A stretch of DNA of 61,739 bases from Neelides folsomi (Eukaryota > Arthropoda > Collembola > Neelipleona > Neelidae), in contig JAQGBZ010000363.1 of the NCBI GenBank assembly GCA_034687125.1, positions 1 to 61,739 on the forward strand, read 5' to 3'. Below are positions 58,801 to 61,739 of the stretch, one piece after another; the stretch's first letter is position 1; every line of letters starts with the position of its first letter. The position numbers were made by a program, and so were the translations under genes. The notes below the pieces were generated by a model. The model worked only from the letters and a program-made list of their open reading frames with translations, searched no databases and had not been told where the DNA came from.

Positions 58801-61739
58801 TGATTTCAATTCCAAAGAATGTGTATAGCATTTATCTATTAAAATAAACGTTTTCGAATAAATCCTTTTAAAATTTCGGAGAATTAGTCAATTGAACTCT
58901 GGCTAGATAGATTAAAGTTAATCATTATTTTTAGTATTAAACAAGTATGCCTGTGCCAAAATGCGTTATCAAGTTAAAATAAAAGAATTAAGAGAAAATA
59001 AATTTATCGCAATATTCACATGAATAAAGTATTTATCTATTAAAGGTAAATGCTTAAATAGATAGGGAATGCATTGATATCTCTACTGATATATCTTCAT
59101 AAATAGTAAGTTACAGTTAATTTACAATAAAATAGCTTGTTGAACCCAATGAGTTCCATTAACCAAATTACATTTAAAGCTTTGTTGAATAAACAAGCTA
59201 CATTCTTATAAGAGTTGAATAACTCGAATTAGTTTATCCATTAGTTAAGAGGCAAGCAAGTTAAAGTTATATAAAGGGTTGGCTTATTCTATAAAAAGTA
59301 TGCATTACGCCATTATCGTGAGGATTGGAATGAAATTGATTCTGACAATTCACCTATCAAATTCTCATTCATCATTCGATAGTTCTTATTTGGTTCAGTT
59401 TTCTCTTCCTGCCTTTCACATATGGTCCTTGTTTGTAACATCTCCCTTCAGAGATCCATTTCAGTCAATATCAATTGATAGGAAAGTAATGAACAACGTT
59501 TTCCCAACTTTTACTTCAATGGCTTTTAAATGATCTACAATCTAACTACGTACACCAGATCATGAATATGATTTAAAAGTCAAAAGTTGATTAATAATGT
59601 ATAGCCAAGTAAAGATAATGACATAAATGATTGTATAAAATAGAGATTTTAAGAATTGCTTGTAATACGAGTAGGTACGAGTATTATAAAAGTATGAGTC
59701 ATTTCAATGTTAATTTTGTTCGAGTGAAGTTTGAATAAAATTTTTGGATCTCCAGCATGCAAAATAAGGAAATAATACTTAAGAATGAATGAATGTATTT
59801 AATAGTAAACGAAATCTTTTCAGCTTCAGCCCAAGAAGATTACAATTCAACCTGTCCTTCAGATTTAGAAATCTGCAACTTTAGCTCTAGTAATAAGAAA
59901 TGATCGTGCTTGTAAATCTTCAGAATTTTGGAGGAGAGAAGGTAATCTCCTAAAGTGGGAACAAGGTTAATCAATGGATAAGCTACTTAACCCGCGATAT
60001 TATTTTTGAAAGTTAAGAAAGTCCGAAGAAAGGTTTTCCTCATTTTAACATCATGAAATTAGGAATGTTCCCTTGATAAATCCCCTTTAACCTTCAGTAT
60101 TTCTCTGGATTCTAAGGCTTAAGAAAATACATTGGATCTACTCATTATTGCAAATCTGTAGGTACTTTGGTACATAATAGTTAAAGTAGTTCAGTACTAT
60201 TCATGATAATTACATCATTTTGTTAACTTTGAAAATATTGTGTCCTTTGATTAAATTCAAAATGATCGATGATCGACAGACGGTGTTATTTTAAGTTGAG
60301 CATTCGAATCTGCTAATATATCAACGGATTATGAATACCCAATGATAATGATAAGATATTCCATCCTATTTTATAGATAGCTTCATTATTTTTAATTTCC
60401 CCCAGTGCACTCCATTAAATGCGATGAATTAAATATAGGCATGAATTGTTTGATCAATAACAGAACATGCCTTGTAGACTATTGCTGCTCTGACTAATTT
60501 CTCTGTTGGAGGGTTCAGCAATCCAATAGTACCCACTTCATTTTTTAATTCATCTTATTAAAAAACTACAAAATGTAAGTAGTAGGTATTTGTGTACATG
60601 ATATACCTAAAACGTACATTCTTATATAATAATAATTTCTATAAAATATATTATAAAGAATGATATACTACTGATATATTATTGATGAACAGTGCATTCT
60701 TACCTAGCGCGATGTGAGAGTAGAAACGAAAATAATCCATATTAATTGATCTTGTAAATAATCTACAATACAGTAGAGAACACTTCATAACGCATTATGT
60801 AGCATTGTAAGAGAGCTCAAAATAATCTTCTATTAATTCTGTGTATATTTATATCTGCCAACAACACCGACAGAGAAAAGAGAAAATCTAACAAGAAATG
60901 CTAATTAGTAGTTCATTCTAATTGATTCTCTGTGAGAACAGCGAGAGTTTGTGAAGTTGTCTGGGATCTGATGTAATATTGTACGCATAATGCCATAATA
61001 TTAAAAGTACCACATTATATAGGAATCTAAAGATATTATAATATTATATAAACCAATTGAAGTAATTTCTAATTTAGTACTCAATGATGAATCTGCAACA
61101 ATTTGTATCTTATATATCTGTATTTATTATATATTATAAGTAATAATCCAGAGTTCGTAATATCTACCTAAAAGTACAAGAGCATTTATAAATCTAAATA
61201 TCACCGTATGGCGAATTTTTATACCATATACTACCTAGGTATGCATACCTAAGCACCTTCAAATAATATGTTTATCATATTTATTAATATGGATTCAAGG
61301 GATAATATTTTCTCAAGAGACAGTTGATAATATGATATTCAGCTCTTTTGTTTATCTGTTTTGCTCACAATAAGTATACGTTAGTATTTAAATGAATTTT
61401 CTTTAATTATTTATTTTTGCCAAAATATATCAGATAATGTTATTCATGCATAATCTTTCCTCATGAGAGGTCAAAAGTTGTAGATATGATAAGCGAATGG
61501 GTTGGGATTGAAGGCTTTTTTCACATGTTGAGTGCCATTACTCCCTTTAATACTATGTCGATTCCCTCGTATATAGGGAACTTCCAATGTAACACTGGGG
61601 TGTCGGGAGCGGGTATTTATTCGTTCATTTTATGAAAATGTTGTGAACATATTGACATTTAAATACCATGTGACCCAAGTGTTACGCTTTCATAGGCCCA
61701 TGAACGTTTCGTAATATTTCTATTCTATTTTAATTATAA

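Larger units (their letters stand above)
49654..61739. other. 12 kb without a supportable coding gene; probable 5' intron/regulatory DNA of the galactosyltransferase
   Basis: No open frame here has a domain, an extended splice context or codon use like the genes to the left. The coding start at 49646 is preceded by a strong acceptor (tttttattttcag), so transcription must begin further right. Two consensus minus-strand donors are candidate ends of a leader exon: CGATGCC before gtaagg (exon side 52746), inside a GC-rich patch, and GTGAAG before gtgagt (exon side 56130). Everything else is AT-rich and unassigned. Confidence 0.4.

Noticed and set aside
56945..59533. Several 60-85 codon plus-strand frames in the gene desert
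   Set aside because: They lack domains and coherent splice context, and their composition follows the local AT-rich background.
1..61739. tRNA, rRNA, snRNA genes and CRISPR-like arrays
   Set aside because: I looked for B-box-like GGTTCGAATCC signals, conserved snRNA ends and regularly spaced repeats and saw none. This was done by eye, and a covariance-model scan would be decisive.

Overview
This is a metazoan nuclear genome window. It is strongly AT-rich, every confident gene is split by GT-AG introns, and the gene set (SIN1/MAPKAP1, PAF1, COG2, ORP9, GAPVD1, a GT31 galactosyltransferase, an HMGB protein) is animal-type. Most introns are 50-250 bp, intergenic DNA is very AT-rich, and small transposon remnants are scattered through it. 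This suggests an arthropod, perhaps a copepod with an AT-rich genome. The taxon is a guess from composition and overall gene character, not a demonstrated assignment.

Layout. 1-2.6 kb: no supportable gene. 2.6-5.4 kb (+): an unrecognised Ser/Lys-rich two-exon gene with an incomplete 5' end. 5.4-10.3 kb: gene-free and repeat-rich, with a GTACAT-motif cluster, a 1,090 bp Mutator-like element with long inverted ends and a perfect 10-bp target duplication, and a 77-bp palindromic TA-flanked element. 10.3-39 kb: a dense block in which neighbours alternate head-to-head and tail-to-tail: HMGB (-), a tandem ubiquitin-like/RING-H2 gene (+), SIN1 (-), PAF1 (+), COG2 (-), ORP9/OSBPL9 (+), GAPVD1 (+). 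41.3-49.7 kb (-): a six-exon GT31 beta-1,3-galactosyltransferase. 49.7-61.7 kb: about 12 kb with no supportable coding gene, probably including 5' untranslated exon(s), intron and regulatory DNA of the galactosyltransferase.

I assembled eight multi-exon genes by hand. In each, every junction keeps frame and uses GT-AG. Their products act in separate housekeeping processes: chromatin architecture (HMGB), transcription elongation (PAF1), TORC2 signalling (SIN1), Golgi tethering (COG2), lipid transfer at ER-Golgi contacts (ORP9), endosomal Ras/Rab control (GAPVD1) and Golgi glycosylation (GT31). COG2, ORP9, GAPVD1 and the glycosyltransferase all concern the secretory or endosomal system, but I see no evidence that this clustering is functional.

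The most unusual gene is the protein at 12.2-14.0 kb. It has two degenerate ubiquitin-like folds, a zinc-ribbon-like CxxxxC/CxxC pair and a C-terminal RING-H2 with a Cys-rich insertion, an architecture I do not recognise as a named family. The most unusual DNA is the element at 6,672-7,761, which has subterminal repeat arrays and an internal series of GGTA...TACC hairpin units.
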